Source: Acutalibacter sp.
Lineage (GTDB): Bacteria > Bacillota > Clostridia > Oscillospirales > Acutalibacteraceae
Length of the DNA stretch: 6,915 nt
Reading direction: 5' to 3'
Assembly (NCBI GenBank): GCA_022801475.1
Contig: JAAWSH010000087.1
Location: 1-6,915, forward strand
Under the pieces are notes generated by a model that did no database searches, was not told the DNA's origin, and worked only from the letters and a program-made list of their open reading frames with translations. Position 1 is the stretch's first letter. Each line of letters opens with the position of its first letter. Positions 1 through 5,615 of this stretch are shown here, piece after piece. A program made the position numbers and the translations under genes.

Positions 1-414
1 GTAGTTCTGGATGTGCTTGCGCTTCTTTTTGTGAATGCTCTCCCGGCGGTCCCGCACGTTCTGGCCCGCGTTAGCCCCCGGGGCGCCCCCCAGCATCATG
101 TCTGTGGGCAAGGTGGCCGCCCCACCCAGAGAAAAGCCTTCCTCTTCGTCCTCGTCGTCGTCCTCCCCGCTTTCCTGGGCGTCCAGGCGCATCATCTGGG
201 TCATCTGCTCTGTGGCCTCCTGAAACTCCTCCTCGGTCATGCCGGTCTGCTGCTTCAGGGTGTTCATCATGTTGTCCATAATGTCGTTTACGGGCTTAAT
301 GCCCAGCTCTTTGGCACAGACAAAACAGTATCCCTTAATATCCTTGCCTGTGGCAGACTGGGACACAAACACCGTGGCCGGCCTTTTATGGCATCTTGTA
401 CACAGCATCATCAT
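1..414 (-). CDS. Clp-type AAA+ ATPase with N-terminal zinc ribbon (5' part, runs off left edge)
   Basis: The minus strand from 414 to the window edge is open for 138 codons with no stop. Residues C5-x2-C8 and C30-x2-C33 form a four-cysteine zinc ribbon (CTRC...CFVC), followed by a KELGIKPVNDI segment. A Met/Gln/Glu-rich helix (about 45-78), an acidic stretch at 84-92 (EDDDEDEEE), a Gly/Ala linker, and a basic KKKRKHIQNY run come next, ending at the edge. This N-terminal layout is known from clostridial ClpC/ClpB-like unfoldase ATPases annotated as ATP-dependent Clp protease ATP-binding subunits; the AAA+ modules would lie beyond the window, so the assignment is by N-terminal resemblance only. 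Three ATG codons in tandem (414, 411, 408) are possible starts; AGGAGG at 421-426 lies 6, 9 and 12 nt from them, so 414 or 411 suits best, although 'MLC' at 408 resembles the start I recall for relatives. It has its own promoter and a leader of about 160 nt. Confidence 0.75.
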   Translation of the reverse strand, partial: MMMLCTRCHKRPATVFVSQSATGKDIKGYCFVCAKELGIKPVNDIMDNMMNTLKQQTGMTEEEFQEATEQMTQMMRLDAQESGEDDDEDEEEGFSLGGAATLPTDMMLGGAPGANAGQNVRDRRESIHKKKRKHIQNY

Positions 415-420
415 GTATAT

Positions 421-426
421 CCTCCT
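421..426 (-). promoter_or_regulatory. Ribosome binding site of the Clp ATPase gene
   Basis: A perfect AGGAGG on the minus strand, 6 nt before the first of three tandem ATG codons and 9 nt before the second. It fixes the start region of a gene otherwise truncated by the window edge. Confidence 0.8.
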
Positions 427-498
427 CTTGGGGCCCTTTATCCTGAGAACCTGTACCAGCCTTTCCGGGCGCAAAACCCATGGGTACAAATTCTTAGA

Positions 499-528
499 AG
501 GGGAACACGAGCCATAGCGTGTTCCCCT
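499..528. repeat. Perfect inverted repeat (11-bp stem, 8-nt loop) in the Clp gene leader
   Basis: AGGGGAACACG (499-509) and CGTGTTCCCCT (518-528) are exact reverse complements around an 8-nt loop. In the minus-strand transcript the hairpin lies about 85 nt before the Clp start codon and is followed by TTCTAAGAATTTG, a poor U-tract, so it is at best a weak terminator for readthrough from the upstream peptidase gene. It could instead be a leader element or a protein-binding palindrome. It does not match the CIRCE element or a CtsR direct repeat. Confidence 0.6.
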
Positions 529-544
529 GTAAGCTTTTCTTTCT

Positions 545-577
545 CCGGCGGGCCTTTGGCGGCCTGCCGGCCTTTTT
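545..577 (+). terminator. Terminator-like GC-rich hairpin with T-tract, reading on the plus strand
   Basis: CCGGCGGGCC (545-554) pairs with GGCCTGCCGG (561-570) around a 6-nt loop; on the plus strand nine pairs are Watson-Crick and one is G-U, followed by CC and five T residues (573-577). That is the form of an intrinsic terminator for plus-strand RNA, yet no plus-strand gene is seen. On the minus strand the same bases form the very 5' end of the predicted Clp transcript, with one A/C mismatch and no U-tract. Its job could be stopping antisense transcription or protecting the 5' end of the mRNA. Confidence 0.4.
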
Positions 578-579
578 GT

Positions 580-608
580 ATTATACCACAGACCCCCGGC
601 GATTTCAT
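580..608 (-). promoter_or_regulatory. Promoter for the Clp ATPase gene (extended -10)
   Basis: On the minus strand a perfect TATAAT (585-580) is preceded by TGG, giving an extended -10 (TGnTATAAT). At 17-bp spacing the -35 position holds ATGAAA (608-603), a weak match, which fits dependence on the extended -10. Transcription would start near 573-574, giving a leader of about 160 nt before the ATG at 414. It begins about 10 bp after the peptidase stop codon. Confidence 0.7.
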
Positions 609-618
609 TAACAACCTT

Positions 619-1311
619 TTAATTTTTGCCGGCGGACGGTGGAGTTATGCGGGCAAAAGCCAGCTTTTCCGGCGAAAACTCCCTGCATACGCCCTGATAA
701 ACCCAGTGGACCTGTCCCACCCAAGAGACCGCGTCCCCCTGGACAAAAATGGCGCTGTTGTCCTCCATAGCGCAGATGGGCAGCTCCATAGAGATTTTCA
801 GCAGCAGGGACAGCACCCCCTGGTGCCCAGGATCAAAATGAGGCTTAACCGTGATATCCGCCAGGCCCAGCCCGGCATAAGGGACTGGCGACTCTTTGGT
901 GTCCAGCGACCGCGCCGCCATATTGATGGCCCCGGCGCTAACGCCCAGCACCGCCGAGTCTGACTTCTGGATGGCCCCGTCCAGGCCCAGGTCCTGGATC
1001 AGCTTCCATTGCAGCCCCGGGTGCCCGCCCATGAGAAATACGCACGAGGCCCCCCGCACCGCCGCCTGGGCCTCGGGAGCTTTTGCTCGGCTGTCTATCA
1101 CCCGGCGCTCCTGAAAGTTCATGCCCCATTCCAAAAACATTTGATACATGCCGTTCAGGTCGCTGTCATTCCTTTGGTGATCCTCTGGCCATGCACTGAT
1201 AAAAACTAGGCTTTCCCGCGGGGACAGGGCCTCCCGAAGCCTTCTGGCTACTTCCTGCGGAAACCGCTGGCTGGGAAAGCCGCTAAAAAACCCAAAAAAC
1301 CGCTGCTCCAT
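619..1311 (-). CDS. Peptidase E-like protein (S51 / type 1 glutamine amidotransferase-like)
   Basis: A soluble 230-residue protein with the class I glutamine amidotransferase-like fold of peptidase E and cyanophycinase (family S51). Visible marks are a Gly-rich FLMGGHPG turn (92-99), the nucleophile elbow GVSAGA (123-128) with Ser125 as predicted catalytic serine, and VKPHFDP (155-161) with His158 as predicted catalytic histidine. Length matches peptidase E (about 230). Known S51 enzymes cut Asp-X dipeptides or cyanophycin-type substrates; the real substrate here cannot be read from sequence, and no acidic triad member can be assigned with confidence. No signal peptide is seen, so it is cytoplasmic. 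The ATG at 1311 lies 1 nt after the pgsA stop, with a GGAGAGGA-like ribosome binding site inside the end of pgsA, so the two are very likely cotranscribed and translationally coupled. Confidence 0.8.
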   Translation of the reverse strand: MEQRFFGFFSGFPSQRFPQEVARRLREALSPRESLVFISAWPEDHQRNDSDLNGMYQMFLEWGMNFQERRVIDSRAKAPEAQAAVRGASCVFLMGGHPGLQWKLIQDLGLDGAIQKSDSAVLGVSAGAINMAARSLDTKESPVPYAGLGLADITVKPHFDPGHQGVLSLLLKISMELPICAMEDNSAIFVQGDAVSWVGQVHWVYQGVCREFSPEKLAFARITPPSAGKN

Positions 1312-1312
1312 G

Positions 1313-1903
1313 CTATTTTTTCCTCTCCTCTGGCTCCCTTAGTATGGCCAGGAATATTTGAAAATACCTCACCGCCGCGTAGGCCATCATCACGCCGGTC
1401 AGGCCCAGCATTACATAGGCCGAGATGTTAAAGGTATTGGGCTTTGCCAGCCCAATGCCGTCCATCAGCACAATAACGGAAACCGACACATAAAACATCA
1501 CGGTGGCCACCTTGCCGTACCATTTGGCGGCGCAGGGCCGCTTGTGCTTTTTCAGCAGCACCACCGCGCAGCCCAGCATCAGCAGCTCTTTAAAAATAAA
1601 CAGCAGCAAAAGCGGACGAATAGCCGGAAACCGCAGGGCAATGCACAGGGCCACCACCCCCTGGGTCAGCTTGTCGGCAAAGGGGTCCAGCATTTTGCCC
1701 AGCTCTGTAATCTGGTTGAATTTTCTGGCAATCAGCCCATCCAGCATATCTGTCAGCCCCGAAAGAAGCAAAAGCGCCACTGCCGCAGCCACGTGCCCCT
1801 TTAGGTAGAGCACCGCGAAAAAGGGCACGATCAATATTCTTAGCCCGGACATGGCGTTGGGCACAGTAAGTACACGGTTTGAAAGTTTTGTTTCTTGGGG
1901 CAT
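1313..1903 (-). CDS. pgsA: CDP-diacylglycerol-glycerol-3-phosphate 3-phosphatidyltransferase
   Basis: A 196-residue membrane enzyme joining CDP-diacylglycerol and glycerol-3-phosphate to give phosphatidylglycerol phosphate, the committed step to phosphatidylglycerol. The full CDP-alcohol phosphatidyltransferase motif D-x2-DG-x2-AR-x8-G-x3-D-x3-D is present: D52, D55-G56, A59-R60, G69, D73, D77, which bind metal and the CDP moiety. The N-terminus (VPNAMSGLRI, 14-23) follows the PgsA pattern NxxTxxRI, and about five to six hydrophobic helices are visible. Length is normal for short bacterial PgsA. A related family member using another alcohol (for example serine) is possible but less likely. 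The start has an AAAGGGAAG ribosome binding site. The 88-bp gap before it (1904-1991) is AT-rich near the start and holds a perfect palindrome GTTTTAAAAC (1977-1986) just after the cvpA stop; I see no convincing promoter or terminator there. Confidence 0.88.
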   Translation of the reverse strand: MPQETKLSNRVLTVPNAMSGLRILIVPFFAVLYLKGHVAAAVALLLLSGLTDMLDGLIARKFNQITELGKMLDPFADKLTQGVVALCIALRFPAIRPLLLLFIFKELLMLGCAVVLLKKHKRPCAAKWYGKVATVMFYVSVSVIVLMDGIGLAKPNTFNISAYVMLGLTGVMMAYAAVRYFQIFLAILREPEERKK

Positions 1904-1991
1904 AAGGGCTTCCCTTTCTTTATCTTAAAAATGCGTTTTTTATGGCCTATGGTCCCAACCCGGCGCGCGGCGTTCCGTTTTAAAACAGACC

Positions 1992-2696
1992 TTACCCCGC
2001 CTGGAACATGCCTCCCAGCGGATTCATATTTACCAGGGTTCCGGCAATCACCGAGTGGTTTAGGGCGTCCTCAATCTTCCACTGCGCGCTGGGCTCCAGC
2101 ATGGGGGTAAACACAAAGAGGCCCGCAACAATGATCCAAACAACCACCAGCGCCGCCAAAAAGCCGCACACCCCGCCTAAAAGGCCGTCCACCTGGCTAA
2201 GAACAGGCAGCTTCAGCATCCGGCTAACGGTCACGGCCAGCACCCGCACCAATGTCATAAACAGGAAAAACAGCACAATCACAGCCAGCACCTTTAGAAA
2301 ATTCACAAACACCGGCGCCAAATAGTCCACTACCATAACCGCCGCCCGGCCTGTTTGAGAAGCCAGCCCCCCGCTGATGGATGCCGCGGTCACCCCGGCC
2401 TCTTCCAAAGCGCGGACAATAAAGTCCGGCAGGTTGGCCAGCAGCTGCTCCGCGGTGATGGCCGCGTTTTCCACCCCCATGGTGCGCAGCGAAGCGTCAA
2501 TCTTATCCACCATGGCGTCCCGAAACAGGGTGTTAAAAAGCCAGTGCGCCAGGTATCCGCCAAAAATGGAGGCCAGCCCAGCCGCCACAATCGCGCCCAA
2601 AAAGTGGACCAAAGAGCGGATAAAGCCCCTGCGTACCCCGGCAATTACACAGATCAGGCAAATGCCCAAAATACAGATGTCCAGTAAATAGCCCAT
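1992..2696 (-). CDS. CvpA family membrane protein
   Basis: A 234-residue protein from the ATG at 2696. The N-terminus (MGYLLDICIL, then GVRRGFIRSL at 20-29) is typical of the CvpA/colicin V production family, named for E. coli CvpA; its biochemical role remains poorly defined. Hydrophobic segments lie at about 3-21, 29-50, 125-155 and 169-197. Between the second and third is a roughly 65-residue mostly polar segment (60-124), so this member is longer than the classic 160-residue CvpA. An upstream in-frame ATG at 2777 would add 27 residues, but that region holds the promoter -35 and -10 and has no ribosome binding site, while AAGGAGG stands 8 nt before 2696. It is the first gene after its own promoter; pgsA and the peptidase follow in the same direction and may share the transcript. 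Confidence 0.82.
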   Translation of the reverse strand: MGYLLDICILGICLICVIAGVRRGFIRSLVHFLGAIVAAGLASIFGGYLAHWLFNTLFRDAMVDKIDASLRTMGVENAAITAEQLLANLPDFIVRALEEAGVTAASISGGLASQTGRAAVMVVDYLAPVFVNFLKVLAVIVLFFLFMTLVRVLAVTVSRMLKLPVLSQVDGLLGGVCGFLAALVVVWIIVAGLFVFTPMLEPSAQWKIEDALNHSVIAGTLVNMNPLGGMFQAG

Positions 2697-2704
2697 TCGG
2701 CATT

Positions 2705-2711
2705 CCTCCTT
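2705..2711 (-). promoter_or_regulatory. Ribosome binding site deciding the CvpA start
   Basis: AAGGAGG on the minus strand, 8 nt before the ATG at 2696. It supports that start over the longer in-frame one at 2777. Confidence 0.8.
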
Positions 2712-2722
2712 TTCCAAGAAAG

Positions 2723-2741
2723 GCGCCAAGCCGCGCCAAGC
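2723..2741. repeat. Tandem 9-bp direct repeat in the cvpA leader
   Basis: GCGCCAAGC occurs at 2723-2731 and again at 2733-2741, one base apart, so the copies sit one helical turn (10 bp) apart. They lie between the predicted -10 (2749-2754) and the ribosome binding site, at or just after the transcription start. The same bases can form a small GGCGC/GCGCC hairpin in the RNA. Position suits a repressor site or leader structure, but no known operator is matched. Confidence 0.45.
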
Positions 2742-2748
2742 AAATCCT

Positions 2749-2777
2749 ATTGTAGCACACTTTTTCAACTTAAACAA
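2749..2777 (-). promoter_or_regulatory. Promoter for cvpA (and probably pgsA-peptidase)
   Basis: On the minus strand, -35 TTGTTT (2777-2772), a 17-bp spacer, and -10 TACAAT (2754-2749) preceded by TGC, an extended -10. Both hexamers are close to the vegetative sigma consensus. Transcription would start near 2742, about 45 nt before the ATG. The rest of the 167-bp gap after the DUF5711 gene (2778-2863) holds a short AAAGCGCTTT palindrome (2852-2861) next to the stop codon and other small GC inverted repeats, but no hairpin plus U-tract strong enough to call a terminator. Confidence 0.75.
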
Positions 2778-2863
2778 GAGAAAACCCCTTACAGTTCTCT
2801 TTCAATCCTGGCGGCGGAACGCCCAAGCCGTCCGCTTGCGGCCCCTTTGAAAAAGCGCTTTCG

Positions 2864-4168
2864 CTAGCCCTCCGCCTCTACGGTTCGAATCTCGCTGACG
2901 CCCAATATGTAGGCCTTGCTTTCGCTGGCCAGGGCCAGGCTCTTGGCGTCTGTGCCCGCCTCCGCCCGGGCCAGCACCATGCCGGTATCATAATCGCAGA
3001 ACACCACCTCGCCCCCCACCAGCGCGCCTACCGTTCCCCCAGCGGCCGAAATAGCCTCTATGCGCTGGTCAAACTCCACCCGCACCGGGTTGTTTGGGCC
3101 AATCTCCTGGGTGGCGTCATAGGCCATCAGGGTGCTGGCCCCCGCGTGGTCATAGGCGGAAATGGACAAAAACGCCCGGTTTTTATCCAGGCAGAAGGCC
3201 GTTAACTGCCGGCCCTGGTAGCCCTGCTCCACAAAACTGTAGTCCGAGGACCGGCACATTACCAGCGCCTCGTCCCCCACCCCGTAAATAGCCCCGTTTT
3301 CCCCCCAGTAGGCGGCCAAAAGCAGGTTGCCTCTGGTCTCGAACTGGGCCACGGGCTCGGTTTTGGTAAAGTCGAATATGGTCAACAAAGACACCATCTC
3401 GCCCTTTTCGCTGCGCACTGTGCAGACCCCGCCAAAGGAGCCGTCGTAGTTCAGGCAGACCGCTGTAATATAGTCTTGGGCAAAGGGATATTCATATTGC
3501 AGCCTGCCGTCCTTTAAAAAGACTTGCAGCTTTGAAGCGCCAAAACTGCCCTCCAGGCCCAGGGCATACTTGCCGTTGGGGGCCACGCCGCCGGTGATGA
3601 TGTCCTGCTCCGCCACGGCCTCCACGGCTTTTTCCGAGCCGGACAGCACGGTATAGCCCGTACTGCCGCTGTTAAACATCAGGTAGCGGCCCCCGGCGGT
3701 TTTCAGCACCGGCTGGTTCAACTTGTGGCGAGCCGACATCTCCTCCTTTCCCCCCGCGTTCACCACAGTAAGCGCCGTGTTGCTTAGCACCACCGCCGAG
3801 CCCCCGCTGGCGGTGAAGTTAGAGGCAAACACATTGGAACCCGTGATCTGCACCGGAAAGCCGTCGCCGCCCTCTTCCCCCAGCACTTGCAGCTTGGCCC
3901 ATTCCTTTATATAGTCCCAGTCCAAGTACTGCCGGTTAACCCACAGGGCCAGGCCGATAATCACTGCCAAAAGCACCAGGCTGCTGGCATACACAGCCTT
4001 TGGCAGCTGGCGCAGCCTTCTTCTCTGTTCATAGACCTGGCCGCTCTCCTCTTCCTGGTCCTCCCCCTCATATTCATATGCCGCCCGGGGCTCTGGCTGT
4101 TCCTGTTTTTCCTGGTAGTCCTTTAGGCGGATGACCTTTGTGTTCTGTTCCTTGCTGTGTTTTGCCAT
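2864..4168 (-). CDS. DUF5711 family single-pass membrane protein
   Basis: A 434-residue protein of unknown function. A polar, highly charged cytoplasmic N-terminus (1-55, rich in Glu, Gln and Arg) is followed by one transmembrane helix (about 59-77, preceded by the basic QRRRLRQ, so cytoplasm-in) and a large extracytoplasmic domain from about residue 100 to the end. That domain opens with GDGFPVQITGSNV, which I recognise as the start of the DUF5711 domain of clostridial proteins, and continues as repeated short beta-strand-like segments with paired Gly/Asp turns (for example APNGKYAL, NYDGSFGG), suggesting a beta-propeller-like fold; that fold is inference. No catalytic motif is seen. It starts 12 nt after the truA stop with an AAAGGGA ribosome binding site, so the two are almost certainly cotranscribed. 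A role in sensing or organising something at the cell surface is only a guess. Confidence 0.75.
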   Translation of the reverse strand: MAKHSKEQNTKVIRLKDYQEKQEQPEPRAAYEYEGEDQEEESGQVYEQRRRLRQLPKAVYASSLVLLAVIIGLALWVNRQYLDWDYIKEWAKLQVLGEEGGDGFPVQITGSNVFASNFTASGGSAVVLSNTALTVVNAGGKEEMSARHKLNQPVLKTAGGRYLMFNSGSTGYTVLSGSEKAVEAVAEQDIITGGVAPNGKYALGLEGSFGASKLQVFLKDGRLQYEYPFAQDYITAVCLNYDGSFGGVCTVRSEKGEMVSLLTIFDFTKTEPVAQFETRGNLLLAAYWGENGAIYGVGDEALVMCRSSDYSFVEQGYQGRQLTAFCLDKNRAFLSISAYDHAGASTLMAYDATQEIGPNNPVRVEFDQRIEAISAAGGTVGALVGGEVVFCDYDTGMVLARAEAGTDAKSLALASESKAYILGVSEIRTVEAEG

Positions 4169-4180
4169 ATGCTTTCCCTT

Positions 4181-4918
4181 TCAATAAAACACCCGATTTA
4201 AGTACAGCCCGCAGGCCGGGGCTGTGGGCCCCGCCGCTTTCCGCTCCCGGGCGGCAATAACGCCGGGGATGTCCTCTGGGGCCAGCTTGCCCTGCTGAAC
4301 CCGCAGCAGGGTGCCTGCCATAATGCGCACCATGTTGTACAAAAAACCGTCCGCCGCCACAGTGAACACCACCAGGTCCCCCCGGCGCTCCACCTTTGAC
4401 TTCCACACCCTCCGGGTCAGGTCCCCCCGGTCCCGGCTGTCCAGGGTGCAGAAGGAGGTAAAGTCGTGGGCCCCCACATAGTGCCGGGCGGCCTGGTCCA
4501 GCAGGGCCTCGTCCATGGGATACCAGTAGTGCAGAGCCCGCCCCCGCAAAAAGGGCTCCCGCACCGGGTGGTTCCATATTTCATAGCAGTACTCTTTGCC
4601 CTTGCAGCTGTAGCGGGCGTGAAAGTCTGGGGGCACCTCCCGGCAGTCCTTCACAGCCACGTCTGGGGGCAGATAGTGGTTCAGGGCGGCCAGCAGCCGT
4701 TGGGGCGGCATGGGCGCCGCTGTTTTCAGGCTAAGACAGAACTGCCGGGCGTGCACGCCGGTATCGGTGCGGGAGCAGCCCTTCAGGTCCTCCCGCAGCC
4801 CCGTGACCCGAAACAGCGCCTCTTGAAAGACCTGCTGCACGGTCAGGGCGTTCTCCTGTATCTGCCAGCCGTGGTAGTTTGTGCCGTCGTAGGTAATGGT
4901 TAGCAGTAGGTTGCGCAT
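4181..4918 (-). CDS. truA: tRNA pseudouridine(38-40) synthase TruA
   Basis: Converts uridines 38-40 of the tRNA anticodon stem-loop to pseudouridine, in the cytoplasm. The 245-residue protein has all TruA landmarks: YDGTNYHGWQ (10-19), the catalytic motif CSRTDTGVHA (48-57) with Asp52 as the active-site aspartate, FHARYSCKGKEY (99-110) with the conserved Tyr110 that stacks in the active site, HDFTSF (151-156), DGFLYNMVR (190-198), and AGPTAPACGLYL near the C-terminus. Length is normal for bacterial TruA. The ATG at 4918 has an AAAGGGG ribosome binding site about 8 nt upstream, and the N-terminus begins exactly where homologues do. In many Firmicutes truA directly follows ecfT; here another gene lies between them, with a 70-bp gap before truA that shows no clear promoter or terminator. 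Confidence 0.95.
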   Translation of the reverse strand: MRNLLLTITYDGTNYHGWQIQENALTVQQVFQEALFRVTGLREDLKGCSRTDTGVHARQFCLSLKTAAPMPPQRLLAALNHYLPPDVAVKDCREVPPDFHARYSCKGKEYCYEIWNHPVREPFLRGRALHYWYPMDEALLDQAARHYVGAHDFTSFCTLDSRDRGDLTRRVWKSKVERRGDLVVFTVAADGFLYNMVRIMAGTLLRVQQGKLAPEDIPGVIAARERKAAGPTAPACGLYLNRVFY

Positions 4919-4988
4919 GGGCGGACCCCTTTCTCAAAAAATATTGGGTGGAATCAGGAAACGCCCCGCGTCTCCCGGCAAGGCCCTC

Positions 4989-5615
4989 TCACTGTGCGCA
5001 CTGTATAGTGGGGTCGTCCACTAGCTCCAGCTCTACCTCCATAGGGGGCAGGCCCAGGCCTTGCAGGTCCTTTAGGGCCTGGCTTAGTACCTTATGGGCG
5101 TTTTGGGCGCAAATCTCCCCCCGGCAGCCCTTGACGGCATTCTCTCCGCCAATGGACAGCCCCATAGCGGCCAGCACGCTCTTCAGGTCCCGGCCCTCCC
5201 GTATGGCCTCCCGCACGCTGCTGAACTGAAAGTGCCCGTACCTGGCCACATCCCCCAGCAGTTCCTGTCCCCACACGCTCTCGTAGTACTCCACAAGGCC
5301 CAGGCCCCCCGGCACAAAGACCGGCATCAGGGCCAGCCGTTCCTCCAGCAGGCGGCTTAGCTCTTCTACCCTGTCCCCCTGGCCCGCCTGGTTCCAGTAC
5401 GCCACCGCGAAAGAGTTCACCAGCATTTCCTCTTTCACAGGGGAGGTCCGCAGCCCCTGGGCCTCCGTCACGCAGTGCCCAAGCTCGTGGAGGATGTTGT
5501 ACCAGTGGAAGTACAGGTCAAAGCGGTACTGGGTGTCCCTCTCCCCAAACACCGCCCGAAAGACCTCTTGCTGCTGGCCGGTTCCCTTCTCGTATTGCCC
5601 GGATATGATTTTCAC
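4989..5615 (-). CDS. Uncharacterised protein with HELGH zinc-metallopeptidase-like motif
   Basis: I do not recognise this 208-residue protein. Its clearest mark is LHELGH (42-47), an HExxH zinc-binding motif with His43, Glu44 and His47, preceded by an aromatic strand/helix (YFHWYN). About 15 residues on is EEMLVNSFAVAYW (62-74), whose Glu plus N-x-FA pattern resembles the third zinc ligand helix of ImmA/DUF955-type zincins (E...ANxFA). The rest is mainly helical and charged, with two cysteines (164, 169) and a C-terminal acidic segment. No signal peptide or membrane helix is seen. A GTG at 5615 is chosen as start: AAAGGGAG is 8 nt upstream. A TTG at 5648 would add 11 residues but has no ribosome binding site. 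It sits between ecfT and truA, where Firmicutes often have nothing. A peptidase function is inference; the motif in a small protein could also be structural or inactive. Confidence 0.7.
   Translation of the reverse strand: MKIISGQYEKGTGQQQEVFRAVFGERDTQYRFDLYFHWYNILHELGHCVTEAQGLRTSPVKEEMLVNSFAVAYWNQAGQGDRVEELSRLLEERLALMPVFVPGGLGLVEYYESVWGQELLGDVARYGHFQFSSVREAIREGRDLKSVLAAMGLSIGGENAVKGCRGEICAQNAHKVLSQALKDLQGLGLPPMEVELELVDDPTIQCAQ

Noticed and set aside
224..226. SRC instead of ARG as second coupling motif of EcfT (residues 224-226) as an anomaly
   Set aside because: The key arginine is kept and, from my knowledge of the family, ESRCY-type variants are common in Firmicutes EcfT.
415..618. CIRCE or CtsR operator for the Clp gene
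   Set aside because: No TTAGCACTC-N9-GAGTGCTAA and no GGTCAAA tandem heptads on either strand in this gap.
13..963. Long plus-strand reading frame (316 codons)
   Set aside because: It runs antisense over two well-supported minus-strand genes and their promoter, has His/Pro/Arg-rich low-complexity composition, and has no recognised domain.
1992..2777. Longer CvpA start at 2777
   Set aside because: The added 27 codons cover the promoter -35, -10 and the leader, and only the ATG at 2696 has a proper ribosome binding site.
4074..4577. Minus-strand reading frame overlapping the 3' end of truA and the start of the DUF5711 gene
   Set aside because: Gly/Pro/Ala-rich off-frame translation of truA; both in-frame genes are clearly real.
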